Notes under the pieces: model-generated
The model's database searches: none
What the model saw: only the letters and a program-made list of their open reading frames with translations
What the model was told of the DNA's origin: nothing
Assembly (NCBI GenBank): GCA_001045525.1
Contig: LDWW01000006.1
Coordinates: 62,001-126,000, forward strand
Reading direction: 5' to 3'
Source of the DNA: Chitinispirillum alkaliphilum
GTDB lineage: Bacteria > Fibrobacterota > Chitinivibrionia > Chitinivibrionales > Chitinispirillaceae
DNA: 64,000 nt
Translations under genes and position numbers: made by a program
In this document: piece by piece, positions 8,044-17,372 of the stretch
How the letters are laid out: each line of letters opens with the position of its first letter
How positions within the stretch are numbered: the first letter of the stretch is position 1

Positions 8044-9691
8044 CCTTAAGAAAGGGTATTGTGGAAGATGTCACGCTGAAATTGTTCAGTCCAGCGTCGA
8101 GAAGTGCTTTTGTGTAATCAGTATCTCCTGCGATTTCCCCGCATACTGCGCAGCTTTTCCCTCTTGCCTGTGATTTTTCAAGTACAGAACGGATCATAGG
8201 AAACACAATCTTAATCCCTTCAGAGCGGTACTCCTCGAAAGATGGATCGTCTCTGTCCAAAACCATCGTGTATTGGATAAGATCATTGGTCCCGATGCTC
8301 ACAAAATCAACTATCTCAATGATCTCATCGGCAATGGCAACAGCTGCAGGGGTTTCAATCATTGCGCCGATTTGGGGATCATTTTTAAGTTTCACACCGG
8401 AATCGATAAGCTTGTTTTTTTCCTCTTCAAGCATTGTTTTGGTTTTTTTCACATCCATTGAAGTTGTTACCAGAGGAATCAGGATTCTGATATCATAGAA
8501 CTGAGAAAGGCGTAAAAACGCGCTGAGCTGAGTTCTGAGAAGCGATTCATTTTTAAACAGCAGACGTATACCTCTCAGTCCAAGAGGCCCGCTGTCATCG
8601 AAATCCATTGACACAGAAGGGATTGTCTTGTCTGCACCGGTGTCAAGCAACCGGAGGGTTACCGGCTTATCCTTTAGTTTCACAAGAGATTGGTTGAGGA
8701 TGTCAAACAGCTGCTCGGCCCCAGGCTCCCTGCGCATTGACATATATAATCCTTCTACCCGGTACAATCCAATACCCTGGGCTCCGTAACGCAAAGACAT
8801 GTTGACATCCGCAGGCCCGAACGTATTGGCAAATATATTTATCGGCTCTCCGTTATAGGAGATTTTACGATTTCTTGTTCTGGAAACAACTCTCTTTAGC
8901 TCCTCTTTTCTGTGCGCTATGGCATTTTCGGCCGCTTTGATTTCCCGGGGTGGTGGGTTAAGAACAATTTTACCCTCCTCGGCATTGATTATTACCCTGG
9001 TGCCATCTGTGAGAAGATTTTCTTCGAGGTCAACATTACTTACAAATGGAATAGAATATTCCCTTGCAAGCAGCGCGATATGGGAATCCTGTCCCCCTGT
9101 GGCGGTAACGATACCAGAAATTGCCCTTGCATTGAAATGAACAGCATCCGACGGGAGCAGTCTTTTAGCAGTGATGATCAGTCGTCTGCCCCCCTTTACT
9201 TTTAATGCATTCTGAGTATCAAGCAGTGCCTTGAGCAGAAAACGCATCGAATCGTTTAAATCATCGGATGTTTGCTGAAGTTTTATGGAGCCGTTATTAT
9301 GAATTTCAGATATTTTTCTTGCAAAAACATCCTTAACCACAGCCTCGGCATTGACCTTTCTTCTATAGATCTCTTGCTCAACCTCTTCAATAAATTCCCT
9401 GTCCTTGAGGGATAGGTATTGGAAAGAGAATATTTGTGCGGAATTTTTATCAAGATTATCTTCGATGAGTGCCCCGACATCCAGGATCTCTTTTCTGGCA
9501 ATTTCGAGGGCTTTTCTGAAGCGATGTATTTCACCCCTGAGTTCGTGATCTTTGAGGTAGTTGACTGAAAATTTGCGGCTGAGAACGTCCCGGTAATTAT
9601 GCACAACACCAACACTCAACCCAGGTACTACCGAAACACCCCTGATTACCTTTCTTTTACCATTGGATGATATCTGGGACATGGTTCTCAT
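8012..9691 (-). CDS. ptsI: PTS enzyme I (phosphoenolpyruvate-protein phosphotransferase)
   Basis: A 559-residue enzyme I, which takes phosphate from PEP and passes it to HPr. The N-terminal PEP-utilisers domain (about 16-135) and the swivelling domain carrying active-site H204 (GGQDSHIALLARE, about 199-211) precede the PEP-binding TIM barrel (about 260-550), with RVEGLYM, the TNDLIQYT motif and the active-site Cys in CAVCGEIAGD near residue 516. The canonical GG(R/K)TSH is GGQDSH here, a mild deviation. No HPr or EII gene lies nearby, so it may have a regulatory role or serve partners elsewhere. GAGGAG lies 14 bases before the ATG, an unusually long spacing. Confidence 0.92.
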   Translation of the reverse strand: MRTMSQISSNGKRKVIRGVSVVPGLSVGVVHNYRDVLSRKFSVNYLKDHELRGEIHRFRKALEIARKEILDVGALIEDNLDKNSAQIFSFQYLSLKDREFIEEVEQEIYRRKVNAEAVVKDVFARKISEIHNNGSIKLQQTSDDLNDSMRFLLKALLDTQNALKVKGGRRLIITAKRLLPSDAVHFNARAISGIVTATGGQDSHIALLAREYSIPFVSNVDLEENLLTDGTRVIINAEEGKIVLNPPPREIKAAENAIAHRKEELKRVVSRTRNRKISYNGEPINIFANTFGPADVNMSLRYGAQGIGLYRVEGLYMSMRREPGAEQLFDILNQSLVKLKDKPVTLRLLDTGADKTIPSVSMDFDDSGPLGLRGIRLLFKNESLLRTQLSAFLRLSQFYDIRILIPLVTTSMDVKKTKTMLEEEKNKLIDSGVKLKNDPQIGAMIETPAAVAIADEIIEIVDFVSIGTNDLIQYTMVLDRDDPSFEEYRSEGIKIVFPMIRSVLEKSQARGKSCAVCGEIAGDTDYTKALLDAGLNNFSVTSSTIPFLKEKILSFSKKA

Positions 9692-9900
9692 ATATTTCTG
9701 GTTTTCTCCTCAGGCTGTGGCCGGCTTGAATCTATATAGAAACAGAATCGGCCCAAAATATGGGCTGATATACATGGGTGCTGAGAGTGTTTAATGTCAG
9801 GATGGGCAGATCAGGTGTATAGAACAGCACATTATTAATATAATGCATTCGTTTTGAACCGCAAGTTATTGTCTGAGAAATTCAGATTGGAATAAAAAAA

Positions 9901-10842
9901 CTAATCCGCCTCATTCATAAGCAGCGCAAATTTATTCATATCCATGCCGATTTTTCTAAGTTTTGCATTTATTTTCATTCCCAGATCTCTTTCCGGCAGA
10001 GTTTCAATTATAATTGAATTGCACCCCGAATCGTCCATCTCCCGCAATGTCTCATAGAAATTCTGAGCCGCTTCACACATATTTTCCGATGCGGAGAGTG
10101 TTTTGTTTAAAAAAAACTGGGATGATTCTTTGGCACAGGCGCCAAAAGTCAAGACTCCAACCTTTCCGGAAGTTCCACTTGGATCAAAAAACATAGAGTC
10201 CTTTTCGGTTACAAACAGAGGGGTTCTGTAAGGTTTGGATTCCGGAAGATCAGCCCAGAAATCAACAAAGGGAAGAGTTGAACGTAAGAGCGGACCGACA
10301 ATACTCCTGAGAGCAGCCTCGGAAACAGCCCCCTCAGATATGAGCAGTGGATTTTGCGGATCGACAAATGAAACAGTGGTAGATTCCTGAAACGGTGTAC
10401 CTCCGATTTTAACAACCCGATCCACCAGTTCATCTCTTTGGCTCTCTCTGCACCCCGTTTCACATAGTGCAATAGGTCTTTCTGCTGCCGCTATCAGCTC
10501 TCTCATCTCTTTGCATTCCGGAAAGTTGAAAATCAGATATGGTTTTCCTCCGCTCAATATCTGAGGGGTCTTCTCCTTACTCTTTAAGATTAGATTCAAA
10601 GCCCCCGGCCAAAACGCACCTGAGGCATGATAGGCCGGTTCGGGAAACTCCTCAGCTAAATTGAGAACATCTATTCTTTTATTGATGCAGATAACAAGCG
10701 GCTCTTCAAGACTCTTTTCTGTAAGCTGCAGGATTTTTGCGATTCCGCCAGCGCTGAATGCAGAAGTAATGTAAAAAGAACGGGATACTGTATCAACCCT
10801 CAGCACCCCTCCGATCTCCAACAGAGATTTAATCTCTCCCAT
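9901..10842 (-). CDS. Divergent Sua5/YrdC/TsaC-like protein, probably not a canonical tRNA t6A enzyme
   Basis: A 313-residue protein with the layout of a long-form Sua5: a YrdC-like domain (about 10-195) and a C-terminal Sua5 domain (about 215-305, with the LREMDDSGCNSIIIETLPE strand). Recognisable remnants are GGVLRVDTV for the PTET-VYGL strand, FWPGALNLILK for PGP-TLVL, and ESTTVSF..PLLISEGAVS for the ST-V...RPG-I segment. The KGRP nucleotide-binding motif and the (A)PSAN-SG motif are not conserved. Known Sua5 makes threonylcarbamoyl-AMP for t6A; loss of these motifs suggests a paralog with altered or lost activity. It starts two bases after biotin carboxylase ends, so the two are co-transcribed. 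Confidence 0.65.
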   Translation of the reverse strand: MGEIKSLLEIGGVLRVDTVSRSFYITSAFSAGGIAKILQLTEKSLEEPLVICINKRIDVLNLAEEFPEPAYHASGAFWPGALNLILKSKEKTPQILSGGKPYLIFNFPECKEMRELIAAAERPIALCETGCRESQRDELVDRVVKIGGTPFQESTTVSFVDPQNPLLISEGAVSEAALRSIVGPLLRSTLPFVDFWADLPESKPYRTPLFVTEKDSMFFDPSGTSGKVGVLTFGACAKESSQFFLNKTLSASENMCEAAQNFYETLREMDDSGCNSIIIETLPERDLGMKINAKLRKIGMDMNKFALLMNEAD

Positions 10843-10844
10843 TT

Positions 10845-12230
10845 TCAGATTGTCCTTTCATATACAATTTTTTCTCTAACCCCCTGATCCAGAATGCTCT
10901 CTTCAACAATGAACCCGGTATTGTACTTACCACCATTGAAAACTTCATTATTCATGATTTTTTTATGAAGAGGAATTGTGGTTTCGATTCCTTCGACCTG
11001 AAATTCAGAAAGCGCCCTTCTCATTCTTGCTATTGCTTCTGGCCTGTTTGGGGCATGAACAATAATCTTGGCAATGAGGGAGTCGTACTGATGCGGAATT
11101 TTGTACCCGGCATAGATGTGAGAATCCACCCTTACTCCCGGCCCCCCTGGCAAAACAAGATGTGTGATTTTACCGGGTGAAGGGATAAAGTTGTTTTGCG
11201 GATTTTCTGCATTTATGCGACACTCTATTGAGTGCCCTTCATGAGTTATTTGGTCCTGAGTAAAGGGGAGTTTTTCACCCGATGCAGTAAGGATCTGATA
11301 TTTTATCAGATCTATATCAGTACAAAGCTCAGTCACAGGATGTTCAACCTGAATGCGGGTGTTCATTTCGATGAAGAAAAACCGATTCTTCTCATCTACG
11401 ATAAATTCTATTGTGCCCACCCCTGTATACTGAGTTTCTCTTGCCAATCTCACAGCCGCTTCAAACATCTCAGCCCTGACCTCTTCGGGAAGAAAAGGCG
11501 CAGGACTCTCTTCCACAAGCTTCTGGTGTCTTCTCTGAATTGAACAGTCCCTCTCCCCCAAAGCCAAGGCATTGCCGTAATTATCAGCCAATACCTGAAC
11601 TTCCACATGCCGGCCAGCCTCAATGTAGCGCTCCACATACACGCTGTCATTTCCAAAGAAATTCCTTGCTTCACTTCTTGCAGAATGGAGACTTTCTTCA
11701 AGTTGAAATTTCTCCCGTACTATCCTCATTCCCTTTCCACCACCTCCTGCGGCAGCCTTAATGATGATGGGGAACCCGATCTCTTCCGCAATTTCCATCA
11801 CCAACTTATCACTCTCAACAGCACCCAGACTTCCCGGTATCACCGGAACACCAGCACTTAAGGCAGTGTTAAGAGCAGCGATCTTATCGCCCATGCGGCT
11901 GATTGTACCATGAGACGGTCCGATAAAGGTGATCCCATAATCATCCACCATTTTAGCAAATTCGCTGCTTTCTGAAAGAAATCCATAGCCGGGATGGATC
12001 GCATCTGCCCCGGACACTTTTGCAGCTGTTATTATCTCCAGCTTATCCAAATAGGTTTCAGCAAGTGTTCCGCGCCCCAGACACATCGCCTTATCGGCCA
12101 TTGAGACATGCAAAGATTCACTGTCAGCCTGAGCATAAACTGCAACAGACTCTATTCCCAGTTCCCTGCACGTACGAATCACCCGTAAAGCAATTTCGCC
12201 GCGATTGGCTATAAGTATTCGTCTTATCAT
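10845..12230 (-). CDS. accC: Biotin carboxylase subunit of acetyl-CoA (or other acyl-CoA) carboxylase
   Basis: A 461-residue biotin carboxylase with the three family domains: the N-terminal fold (RRILIANRGEIALRV), the ATP-grasp domain with the glycine-rich loop AAGGGGKGMR near residue 160, the HVEVQVLAD strand and the MNTRIQVEHPVTE catalytic motif, then the C-terminal domain with INAENP. It carboxylates biotin on BCCP using ATP and bicarbonate. In many bacteria accB lies directly upstream; here the upstream neighbour is divergent and the downstream neighbour is a Sua5-like gene, so the carrier protein must be encoded elsewhere. Standard length. Confidence 0.93.
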   Translation of the reverse strand: MIRRILIANRGEIALRVIRTCRELGIESVAVYAQADSESLHVSMADKAMCLGRGTLAETYLDKLEIITAAKVSGADAIHPGYGFLSESSEFAKMVDDYGITFIGPSHGTISRMGDKIAALNTALSAGVPVIPGSLGAVESDKLVMEIAEEIGFPIIIKAAAGGGGKGMRIVREKFQLEESLHSARSEARNFFGNDSVYVERYIEAGRHVEVQVLADNYGNALALGERDCSIQRRHQKLVEESPAPFLPEEVRAEMFEAAVRLARETQYTGVGTIEFIVDEKNRFFFIEMNTRIQVEHPVTELCTDIDLIKYQILTASGEKLPFTQDQITHEGHSIECRINAENPQNNFIPSPGKITHLVLPGGPGVRVDSHIYAGYKIPHQYDSLIAKIIVHAPNRPEAIARMRRALSEFQVEGIETTIPLHKKIMNNEVFNGGKYNTGFIVEESILDQGVREKIVYERTI

Positions 12231-12514
12231 ATCGAAAACTCTTTCTCTAAGGTTTATCCGGGAATATGTATTTGGGAAAAATGCCGATTTATCTTATCGG
12301 TCGAAAAAATCAGGTAAGCAGGAGAAAATATATTCACTGATGCAAACCGATGTCAAATCAGATCTGATTTTTTTTCTTTTGAAATCGACAAACCTTCCAG
12401 TAATGAGTTTCTGTATCCCAAGTATTTCTATTTATCACATTATTTCTAACACTCGATTTCCCCAAAAAACCATATTATCCATAAAATGCACAATTCATTT
12501 TGCCCGAGGGGTAC

Positions 12515-14383
12515 ATGGTTACACTGGTAGTTCAAAACAAGAATAGATCCCAAACTTCACATCTTCTGTTCAGAACCATCGGAGCACAGGAAATCTCTGT
12601 TCAACCTCTGATTAATGACCTCAACAACTCCACAGCTCTCTCGGCTGGGGACCTTCGCCAGATAGTCATTGGCCACGGACTGAACAAATTCCCATACCCT
12701 GACAGCCAAAGTGCTCAAAAGCTTCTCTCCGTGTTAAGGGATCACAAGGTTGAGGCTATAATGGTGCCCGCTCCAAAACCTGGAACAGAAGTTCTGGCGG
12801 CAAATTCTGCAGTGTTGAATACAACCTCAGTTGAGCTGTTCAATTCCCGTAAAGAACCGGTCCTGAAAATCGATGCTGATTCCAAGCTCTTTTTTGTCAT
12901 CTCGGATGTGTCAGGGAAAGATCAGACCCGAAGGGTTTTCAGAGCAGCACACGGAGGCTCCAGATACAGTGACCTGGAAAGTTTGCTCAGATCCCTTGCC
13001 TTCCACGATCCTGTCGTTGATATCTATTGCAAGGAGAAAAACACACAGGTGATAAGAATTGACCCCAGACGATTTGCCTGGCTGAGCTTAGGGTCCAAAC
13101 TTACTCACTCGCGCGGCACCAATCTTTCGGTACTGCTTAAAGAGATCACCTCAGTTTGTAAAAGTTGGCACTATGATGACTATTTCGGGCTCTCGGATCT
13201 CTCCAACCGAAATATAAAGGGTATGAACAGAAACAGAGTTCTCTCTCACCTGACGGATTATGGCACACTTGTGGCCACAGCATCACATCATGATCTTCTG
13301 GCCAACAGCAACACCCCAAACATTGCAACAGAGCAAGTAGCCGCTGCAAAGAGCACAGATCACCGGACTGAGAGAAAAAGTAAAACCCTCCAAGATCTGC
13401 TCAGACGACCATCTCCCCCGCCCCCTATGGAGAGTTTCTGGTTTGATACAAATATTTTAAGCCGGATAGCGGTTATTATCCTTCCAGTAATGTCTGTCTC
13501 TTTTCTTAAGATTTTTACCGGCTTACTTATCCAGTCCCGTGTGGTGGGTGCGGTATTTGGTGCAATAGCACTAATCGCCTCGGGTTTTCTCCTGGCAAGA
13601 AGTCTTTACTTTGTGAAATGCAAACGCATGATTCAAAACACACCGACATCAAAAATCAGATCTGCAAGCATAGGTTTGGTTGAACTCACAGGTAAAGCTG
13701 AGTGTAAATTTAATCTCAAAACACCTTTCACCCTGGTGCCCTGCCTGTACTATCAGTGTCGAGTTTACAGGCGTAACTACAGTCAGAATGACGGACCGAG
13801 GTGGAAACTGACCAGGAGTTATTCCTCAGGAAAGCTCCCTTTCTATCTTACCGATGATACCGGGCGAATACTTGTACAACCCAGTAAGGCGATGTTTTGC
13901 CGCTCGCAGTTAAAAAGGGAGATTGTAAACGGAAACGGCTCTGCTTTCAGTGCAGTTGACAGAGATACAAAGGTTGAAACAGATTTCATTCCCGAAGGAG
14001 GGAGTGTTTATCTACTTGGGTTCAGGTACCGTAAATGGCAGAAAAAAAGCGTCCAAGAGCGTGTCCGCGAGAGACTTCATGCCCTTGAGTATAACAAATC
14101 AGAACTGGTCAGATACGATACAAATGGTAACAATCGCCTCGACCATGATGAGCTGCTCAGAGCCGCTGCTCAGATTGAAACTGAAATACGTGCTCCGTCC
14201 CGTACCCTTACACCAGGAAGGGATATCATGATAGGGAATTCTCCACACGGCAAGACACCACTGATTGTTTCAGGATCTGAAAAAGATCTTATAAAACGTC
14301 TAAGTACTGACAGCTTAATTTATCTTATATCAGGTTTCCTTTTACTTGCATTTACCATAAAAGTATTTGTATCATTTGCTTAA
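12515..14383 (+). CDS. Membrane protein with GIDE-like domain and an EF-hand loop
   Basis: About 622 residues from ATG 12515; a TTG 15 bases upstream is also possible. Residues 1 to about 300 are cytoplasmic-looking and match no family I recognise. Two membrane segments follow (about 314-357, SRIAVIILPVMSVSF and VVGAVFGAIALIASGFLL). Next is a region (about 360-510) resembling the GIDE/MULAN domain found in mitochondrial E3 ligases and bacterial LemA neighbours: NTPTSKIRSASIGLVELTGKA, then CLYYQCRVY. A perfect EF-hand-type calcium loop, DTNGNNRLDHDE, lies at about 537-548. A final membrane segment ends the protein. The next gene is LemA, a common partner of bacterial GIDE proteins. Function unknown. 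Confidence 0.7.
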   Translation: MVTLVVQNKNRSQTSHLLFRTIGAQEISVQPLINDLNNSTALSAGDLRQIVIGHGLNKFPYPDSQSAQKLLSVLRDHKVEAIMVPAPKPGTEVLAANSAVLNTTSVELFNSRKEPVLKIDADSKLFFVISDVSGKDQTRRVFRAAHGGSRYSDLESLLRSLAFHDPVVDIYCKEKNTQVIRIDPRRFAWLSLGSKLTHSRGTNLSVLLKEITSVCKSWHYDDYFGLSDLSNRNIKGMNRNRVLSHLTDYGTLVATASHHDLLANSNTPNIATEQVAAAKSTDHRTERKSKTLQDLLRRPSPPPPMESFWFDTNILSRIAVIILPVMSVSFLKIFTGLLIQSRVVGAVFGAIALIASGFLLARSLYFVKCKRMIQNTPTSKIRSASIGLVELTGKAECKFNLKTPFTLVPCLYYQCRVYRRNYSQNDGPRWKLTRSYSSGKLPFYLTDDTGRILVQPSKAMFCRSQLKREIVNGNGSAFSAVDRDTKVETDFIPEGGSVYLLGFRYRKWQKKSVQERVRERLHALEYNKSELVRYDTNGNNRLDHDELLRAAAQIETEIRAPSRTLTPGRDIMIGNSPHGKTPLIVSGSEKDLIKRLSTDSLIYLISGFLLLAFTIKVFVSFA

Positions 14384-14419
14384 AACTACTAACAACCATT
14401 CCCCAGAAAGACTCTAAAC

Positions 14420-14998
14420 ATGGGAACCATACTCTTGATTTTGATGCTCACCGCATTGGCAGTAGTTGTTGTTTATATGATTATTATGTTCAACGGACTT
14501 ATCACCCTGCAAAGTAACATTTCAAAATCCTGGAGCAATATAGACATCTTACTTAAACAGCGCTATGATGAGATCCCGAAATTGCTCAAAGTGTGTGAAG
14601 GGTATATGATACATGAGCGCACCACACTGGAAAATGTCACCAGGGCACGTGCCATACTCGATAACTCAAATAGCAAAGAACAACAGACACAGGCAAGCAA
14701 TATGCTCTCATCAACACTTCGATCCCTCTTCGCTGTGGCAGAGAAATATCCCGAACTAAAAAGTGATATCAGTTTCCGACAGCTTCAGTCAAGAATTTCA
14801 GAAATTGAGGAGATGATTGCTGATCGCCGCGAATTCTATAACGAAACAGTCAACACCTACAACATCAGGATACGGCAATTTCCGGATTTTTTCATTGCCA
14901 GACAACTTGGATACCGTTCACGTCCAATGTGGAAAATCAATCCTAAGCATCGTGATGATGTAGATATAGAGTTCTCTTACAGTTCAATAGCCCGGTGA
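14420..14998 (+). CDS. lemA: LemA family protein
   Basis: A 192-residue LemA protein with an N-terminal membrane anchor (about 3-27), then the diagnostic SWSNIDILLKQRYDEIPKL helix and a long helical bundle ending in NTYNIRIRQFPDFFIA, the family's most conserved segment. The N-terminus lies outside and the helical domain inside or in the periplasm, depending on the species; its role is unclear. It follows the GIDE-like gene by 36 bases in the same direction, as in other bacteria where the two co-occur, which supports a shared membrane-associated function. Confidence 0.92.
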   Translation: MGTILLILMLTALAVVVVYMIIMFNGLITLQSNISKSWSNIDILLKQRYDEIPKLLKVCEGYMIHERTTLENVTRARAILDNSNSKEQQTQASNMLSSTLRSLFAVAEKYPELKSDISFRQLQSRISEIEEMIADRREFYNETVNTYNIRIRQFPDFFIARQLGYRSRPMWKINPKHRDDVDIEFSYSSIAR

Positions 14999-15093
14999 AA
15001 ATCCGGGTTTGCCGTGTATGCAATAAATCTTCCATCCAAACGATGTCAAATTGGCTGTACAGCTCCTCAAGCTGGCCCAAAAAGCGGGATAAT

Positions 15094-15122
15094 TTGACAA
15101 AACCATGTTATCTATGTATTTC
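15094..15122 (+). promoter_or_regulatory. Putative promoter of the amino-acid ABC importer
   Basis: TTGACA (15094-15099), a 17-base spacer and TATTTC (15117-15122) lie 60 bases before the start at 15182. The -35 box is consensus and the -10 box is weak. Confidence 0.45.
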
Positions 15123-15181
15123 TTTTTTCTAATACGCTTCCTTTTTCACCTTTAATCACTCTTTTGGGAAAAAATCAGCTT

Positions 15182-16591
15182 ATGAAAAAATCAGTACTCT
15201 TTTTTACTCTTATTCTGACACTTTTCTTTGCTGTTTCAGGGAAACCGGGACAGCCCCTTTCAGTTGCCCTTACAGGTCAGTACCCTCCGTTCAGTTTCTA
15301 TGATGGACGTGGTGAGGTAAGAGGGTTTGATGTGGATATATCCAACGCCATCGCAGAAAAGCTGGGTTTGGAACTGCAAATTATCACCACAGAATGGGAC
15401 GGCATACTTGCCGGACTATTGGCAAACCGCTACGATGCGATCATCGGCTCAATGGCCATAACCCCTCAAAGAGCCGAAAGAGTCCTCTTTTCAGACCCCT
15501 ACTATATCTCAGGGGCACAGTTTTTCATTCACGAAGAAAACCGGCAGGATATCAGGAGTGTAAGCGATTTAAAGTCCAGAAGGGTGGGAGTTGTTCTGGG
15601 CGAAACCTTTGAACATTACTTAAGAGAACATCACCCGGAAATTGAAGTTGTGACCTACAGAAGCACCGTCGATATATTCCAGGATATGCACAACAGACGC
15701 ATAGATGCTTTTTTGAGCGACAGGCTGGTGGGACTCTACCAGGTTAACTCTGCAGAGATGCCCTTTGTACCGGCGGGAGATCTTCTCTATGAAGAAAGAA
15801 TGGGTATTCCGGTGAGAAAAGATAATCCAGAGCTGCATGGTGACATCAACGCCGCACTCCACGAGCTCCAAAGAGAAGGGATTTTGGAGCAGATCCATTC
15901 CAAGTGGTTCGGTCCCCAAAGCTCCGGTCACACCTCCGATATCACAACCAGAACAGTTGTTTCAATGCTTATAAAGGGTTTCTCTACTACCATTCAGGTT
16001 GCTTTACTATCACTTGTGTTTGGTCTTCTGCTTGCGATACCAGCCGGAGTTCTGCTGCACTCAGAGCCAAAGTTTTGGTACAGTGTAGTACGGGGGATCA
16101 CGGATTTCATTCGCGGCACCCCGGTTTTGATACAGCTGTTTTTTATCTACTTTGGGGCGCCTCAGCTTGGGATCTCCTTATCTCCTGTGACTTCTGCAGT
16201 GATCACTCTTACCATCAATTCTGCGGCCTATATGTCGGAGGTGATCCGTTCAGGGTTGATCTCTGTCGATCAGGGGCAGGCTTTTGCTGCGCGGGCACTG
16301 GGACTGAACCGTCTCCAACAATTCACCTATGTAATATGGCCCCAGGCATTCAGAATCGCCCTTCCACCACTTGTTAATTCCAGTGTGGCACTACTCAAAG
16401 ATACCGCTTTGGTTTCTGTTATCTCGGTCAGCGAGGTAATACGTGAAGCACAATCGATAATCAGTGTAACTTTCGATCCGATGAGATACTACTTTGCAGT
16501 TGCGATCATGTTTTTTGTTTTTACCTATCCCCTGATGAGACTTGCGGGAAGAATAGAACGAAATCTTAAAAGTAAGGGCTTTTCTGTATGA
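15182..16591 (+). CDS. Fused substrate-binding protein and permease of a polar amino-acid ABC importer
   Basis: A 469-residue fusion. A signal peptide (1-22) precedes a family 3 solute-binding domain (about 25-245: VALTGQYPPFSFYD at its start, GFDVDISNAIAEKLG, FSDPYYISGAQFF). The HisM/GlnP-type permease follows (about 255-465) with five or so membrane segments and the EAA loop EVIRSGLISVDQGQAFAARALGL. Such binding-protein/permease fusions tether the receptor to the membrane and usually import glutamine, glutamate or similar. TTG at 15164 is an alternative start; ATG 15182 is preferred because it begins a normal signal peptide. The ATPase gene overlaps the stop by four bases. Confidence 0.9.
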   Translation: MKKSVLFFTLILTLFFAVSGKPGQPLSVALTGQYPPFSFYDGRGEVRGFDVDISNAIAEKLGLELQIITTEWDGILAGLLANRYDAIIGSMAITPQRAERVLFSDPYYISGAQFFIHEENRQDIRSVSDLKSRRVGVVLGETFEHYLREHHPEIEVVTYRSTVDIFQDMHNRRIDAFLSDRLVGLYQVNSAEMPFVPAGDLLYEERMGIPVRKDNPELHGDINAALHELQREGILEQIHSKWFGPQSSGHTSDITTRTVVSMLIKGFSTTIQVALLSLVFGLLLAIPAGVLLHSEPKFWYSVVRGITDFIRGTPVLIQLFFIYFGAPQLGISLSPVTSAVITLTINSAAYMSEVIRSGLISVDQGQAFAARALGLNRLQQFTYVIWPQAFRIALPPLVNSSVALLKDTALVSVISVSEVIREAQSIISVTFDPMRYYFAVAIMFFVFTYPLMRLAGRIERNLKSKGFSV

Positions 16592-17304
16592 TAGAAATAA
16601 AAAACCTCTCCTTTTCATACCCCGGCGGTGAGAAAAGGGTGCTAAAAAATATCAGCGCATGTTTTGACGATGATGGAACTATTAGTGCAATCCTTGGAGA
16701 AAGTGGTTCAGGCAAAACAACTCTTCTGCGATGCTTGGGAGGTTTCCTCCAGCCCCAGTCGGGGGAAATTATTGTAAAGGGAGAAAACATCAGCACAATT
16801 GAAGAGAAGCATTTCAGAAGTATGGTGGGGATAGTTTTTCAGCGCCTGTATCTGTTCCCTCACAGAACTGTAATGGGCAATCTCACTCTTGCACTTGAGA
16901 AAGTGATGAGAGTTCCGCCCAAATCAGCAAAAGAGAAGGGGCACGCGGTACTCAGCCGTCTGGGACTTGAGCACCTGGCCCAGAGCTACCCCTCGCAATT
17001 AAGTGGAGGTCAGGCACAGAGAGTTGCCATTGCAAGAGCACTGGTACTTGATCCCGATTACCTTCTTCTTGACGAGCCGACATCAGCACTTGACATAAAC
17101 ACAACCAGAGATTTTGGTGACTGGCTGGTGCACCTTCAGGAGCGTACCAAATTCATAATAGTCACCCATGACCTACCCTTTGTTCATGATATAGCATCTA
17201 CAGGTGTTCTCGTTAACAAGGGAGAGATCGAGGCACAGGGCAGTATTGAAATGATCACTGATGTTTTTACCCGTACACACCAGAGCATCTCTGAGATGAG
17301 CTGA
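16588..17304 (+). CDS. Amino-acid ABC importer ATP-binding protein (GlnQ type)
   Basis: A 238-residue ABC ATPase with Walker A (GESGSGKTT, about 36-44), a Q-loop in VGIVFQRLYLFPHRTV, the signature LSGGQ-AQRVAIARAL, Walker B (YLLLDEPTSALD) and the switch His in VTHDL. It starts within the stop codon of the fused receptor-permease gene, so the two form a complete importer. The sequence is most like the GlnQ/HisP subfamily of polar amino-acid transporters. Length is normal. Confidence 0.92.
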   Translation: MIEIKNLSFSYPGGEKRVLKNISACFDDDGTISAILGESGSGKTTLLRCLGGFLQPQSGEIIVKGENISTIEEKHFRSMVGIVFQRLYLFPHRTVMGNLTLALEKVMRVPPKSAKEKGHAVLSRLGLEHLAQSYPSQLSGGQAQRVAIARALVLDPDYLLLDEPTSALDINTTRDFGDWLVHLQERTKFIIVTHDLPFVHDIASTGVLVNKGEIEAQGSIEMITDVFTRTHQSISEMS

Positions 17305-17372
17305 TTTGCCTGCATTGCTCTTTTGTGTGTATTTTTTCTTTAACCCGGATATACACTTTTACAGGGGGCAGA

